A stretch of 64,000 nt of DNA from 73-13 sp035555435 (GTDB lineage: Bacteria > Actinomycetota > Actinomycetes > Actinomycetales > Microbacteriaceae), in assembly GCA_035555435.1 (NCBI GenBank), contig DATMGN010000033.1, positions 23,676 through 87,675 of the forward strand, in the 5' to 3' direction. Position numbers and translations under genes: made by a program. The notes under the pieces were generated by a model. That model had not been told where the DNA came from. It did not search any database and worked only from the letters and a program-made list of their open reading frames with translations. Below are positions 62,660 through 64,000 of this stretch, in pieces. Every line of letters starts with the position of its first letter. The first letter of the stretch is position 1.

Positions 62660-63223
62660 CTAGTCGTTGACGCGGCCGAGGAACGACCCGTCGCGGGTGT
62701 CGACCTTGACCTTCGTGTTGGACTCGAGGTACAGCGGCACCTGGATCTCGTAGCCGGTCTCCAGCGTCGCCGGCTTCGTGCCCGCCGAGGAGCGATCGCC
62801 CTGCAGGCCCGGATCGGTGTGGGTGACCAGCAGCACGACCGAGGCGGGCAGCTCGATGTAGAGCGGGTTGCCCTCGTTGATCGCGACGAGCACCGTCTGG
62901 TTCTCCAGCAGGAAGTTCGCGGCATCGCCGACGATCGACGCGGGGATCGTGATCTGGTCGTAGTCGGCGAGGTCCATGAAGACGTAGCCGTCGCCGTCCT
63001 GGTAGAGGTACTGGAAGTCGCGGCGGTCGACGGTCGCGAAATCGATCTTTGTCCCGGCGTTGAACGTGCGGTCGACGACCTTGCCCGTCACGACGTTCTT
63101 CAGGGTCGTGCGCACGAAAGCGCCGCCCTTGCCCGGCTTGACGTGCTGGAAGTCGGTGACGTTCCAGAGCCCGCCCTCGATCTGGAGGACGGAGCCCTTC
63201 TTGATGTCGTTCGTCGTCGCCAT
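62660..63223 (-). CDS. efp: Elongation factor P
   Basis: Relieves ribosome stalling at polyproline. 187 residues, three OB-type domains. The tip loop near residues 29-36 reads KPGKGGAFVR with Lys32, the place modified in E. coli; no EpmA/EpmB is in this window. GAAGG lies seven bases before the ATG. A six-base T-run lies in its leader, on the minus strand just after the aroQ stop, without a clear hairpin before it. Confidence 0.97.
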   Translation of the reverse strand: MATTNDIKKGSVLQIEGGLWNVTDFQHVKPGKGGAFVRTTLKNVVTGKVVDRTFNAGTKIDFATVDRRDFQYLYQDGDGYVFMDLADYDQITIPASIVGDAANFLLENQTVLVAINEGNPLYIELPASVVLLVTHTDPGLQGDRSSAGTKPATLETGYEIQVPLYLESNTKVKVDTRDGSFLGRVND

Positions 63224-63262
63224 GTGTTCGCCTTCTTCACTCGTGAAAAAACCCGCGCAAGT

Positions 63263-63697
63263 CTAGCTGGCGAGCACGGCCTCGACCGCGAGGCCGTACG
63301 AGCCGAAGCCGAACCCCGCGATGACGCCGCTCGCGACCCCGCTGATGACCGACGTGTGGCGGAAGGTCTCGCGTGCGTGCGGATTGGAGATGTGCACCTC
63401 GACGAGGGTGATGCCCGCCTTGGTGACGAGCGCGGCGGCGTCGCGGAGCGCGTAGCTGTAGTGCGTGAACGCGGCGGGGTTGAGGATGACGGGCGTGCGG
63501 GTGTCGACGGCCTCGTGGAGCCAGTGGATGAGCTCCGCCTCGTCGTCCGTCTGGCGCAGGTCGATCTCGGCGCGCTGGCCCGCGAGGTCGGTCAGGAGGG
63601 CGCGCAGTGCGTCGAGGTCCTGGCTCCCGTAGACGTCGGGCTCGCGGCTGCCGAGGCGACCGAGGTTCGGGCCGTTGAGGACGAGGATCTTGGTCAC
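63263..63697 (-). CDS. aroQ: 3-dehydroquinate dehydratase, type II
   Basis: Shikimate pathway step 3: dehydrates 3-dehydroquinate. 144 residues, the dodecameric type II enzyme. Signatures: LNGPNLGRLGSREPDVYG with the catalytic Tyr and Arg, INPAAFTHYSYALRDA-type (LNPAAFTHYSYALRD) with Asn, and VEVHISNPHARETFRHTSVIS with the catalytic His. Start is GTG. A hairpin and a 260-base spacer precede it, so it may not be coupled to aroB. Confidence 0.96.
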   Translation of the reverse strand: MTKILVLNGPNLGRLGSREPDVYGSQDLDALRALLTDLAGQRAEIDLRQTDDEAELIHWLHEAVDTRTPVILNPAAFTHYSYALRDAAALVTKAGITLVEVHISNPHARETFRHTSVISGVASGVIAGFGFGSYGLAVEAVLAS

Positions 63698-63725
63698 GAG
63701 CCAACGTTATCGCGCGGGGTGCGGG

Positions 63726-63755
63726 CGCGTTCTCGACTGCCTTGTCGAGAACGCG
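63726..63755. terminator. 12-bp perfect hairpin between aroB and aroQ
   Basis: CGCGTTCTCGAC (63726-63737) and GTCGAGAACGCG (63744-63755) are exact inverted repeats around a six-base loop. It lies 204 bases after the aroB end and 28 before the aroQ start. It may terminate aroB transcription or lie in the aroQ leader as a processing or protein-binding site. No T-run. Confidence 0.6.
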
Positions 63756-63930
63756 ATGCGCGTCCATCGCGAGGGTTGTCGTGGTCGGCGAGCGAGCGCT
63801 CGGGGTGCAGCTCTCGGGCAGGCTCGTTGACGTGGCGGGCGCCCAGCGGCGCGATGCACGAGACGACGCCGCCCAACGCATTCCGGCGGCGCGTCTGACG
63901 CGCTGTCTCGTCGCGTCTCGACCTCAACCT

Positions 63931-63970
63931 CGACACTCCCACTCGGGAAGCGACACTCCTACTCGGAGAC
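63931..63970. repeat. Two tandem 20-base direct repeats at the aroB end
   Basis: CGACACTCCCACTCGGGAAG (63931-63950) and CGACACTCCTACTCGGAGAC (63951-63970) match at 15 of 20 positions with no spacer. The second copy contains the stop codon of the gene at the window edge. Confidence 0.55.
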
Positions 63971-64000
63971 CTCCTGGTAGGCGGCGAAGAGCAGCGCGTC
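63959..64000 (-). CDS. aroB: C-terminal end of an upstream gene, probably 3-dehydroquinate synthase
   Basis: Only the last 13 codons and TAG stop are in the window: DALLFAAYQEVSE. The frame meets the window edge cleanly. In actinobacteria aroB precedes aroQ-efp-nusB, and a short helical tail of this type fits AroB, but the identity rests on gene order more than on sequence. Confidence 0.5.
   Translation of the reverse strand, partial: DALLFAAYQEVSE

Noticed and set aside
63694..63942. 82-codon minus-strand open frame in the aroB-aroQ gap
   Set aside because: Arg-rich, no ribosome binding site or family likeness, and it runs through the hairpin; more likely non-coding.

Overview
The window is a high-GC, gene-dense stretch of a Gram-positive actinobacterial chromosome, most probably from the family Microbacteriaceae. 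Pointers are the ANTAR regulator next to tRNA-Leu and polA, a PriA without helicase motifs, a guanylate kinase carrying an actinobacterial integration host factor (mIHF) domain, the aroB-aroQ-efp-nusB-pyr-car block and the hisFI-trpE-trpCBA block. The genus cannot be fixed from sequence reading alone. About 55 protein genes and one tRNA are seen, nearly all on the minus strand. No prophage, insertion sequence, CRISPR array or rRNA was found, and no gap without a gene exceeds about 260 bases.

Layout. 1-9123: rapZ (cut by the window edge), uvrC, uvrA, a short-chain dehydrogenase, uvrB and coaE, which bring the whole UvrABC excision-repair set together. 9124-12800: a signalling patch with an OmpR-type response regulator (plus strand) converging on a membrane protein with a dead GGDEF domain and a membrane histidine kinase. 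12826-18755: rpsA with an unusual hairpin over the next gene's start, a choice-of-anchor-G-like surface protein, and a sigma factor fused to its own zinc-finger anti-sigma domain and a membrane segment. 18760-25467: a DUF885 metalloprotein, polA, a thioesterase, an AbiEi/DUF559 nuclease-like gene framed by two copies of a palindromic repeat, an ANTAR regulator and tRNA-Leu(CAA). 25471-36630: a flavin monooxygenase, a penicillin-binding-like serine hydrolase, pyruvate kinase, glutamate synthase (gltB, gltD) and lgt. 36673-45775: a combined his-trp block (hisE-hisG-hisF-hisI-trpE-two small membrane genes-trpC-trpB-trpA) with an FKBP isomerase and rpe upstream. 45765-64000: a long housekeeping run read from aroB to rsmB, covering shikimate synthesis, EF-P, NusB, the whole route from carbamoyl phosphate to UMP except pyrD/pyrE, Gmk, RNA polymerase omega, CoaBC, MetK, PriA, Fmt and RsmB.

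Many genes of the last run and of the trp block overlap by 4 or 8 bases (ATGA, GTGA, GTG...TGA/TAG), so translational coupling is likely. The pyr genes have a visible -10 box and a PyrR-type RNA site that abuts the pyrR ribosome binding site.

The strongest leads for something undescribed are: (1) the two 18-18-18 palindromic repeats around the AbiEi/DUF559 gene, one of which encodes that gene's last residues and stop codon; (2) the one-piece sigma/anti-sigma/membrane protein beside a surface protein with a non-canonical sorting signal; (3) the kinase / dead-GGDEF / response-regulator set with 11-base-phased TTGAGC repeats; (4) a near-perfect 17-bp hairpin after rpsA that buries the ribosome binding site and start codon of the next gene.
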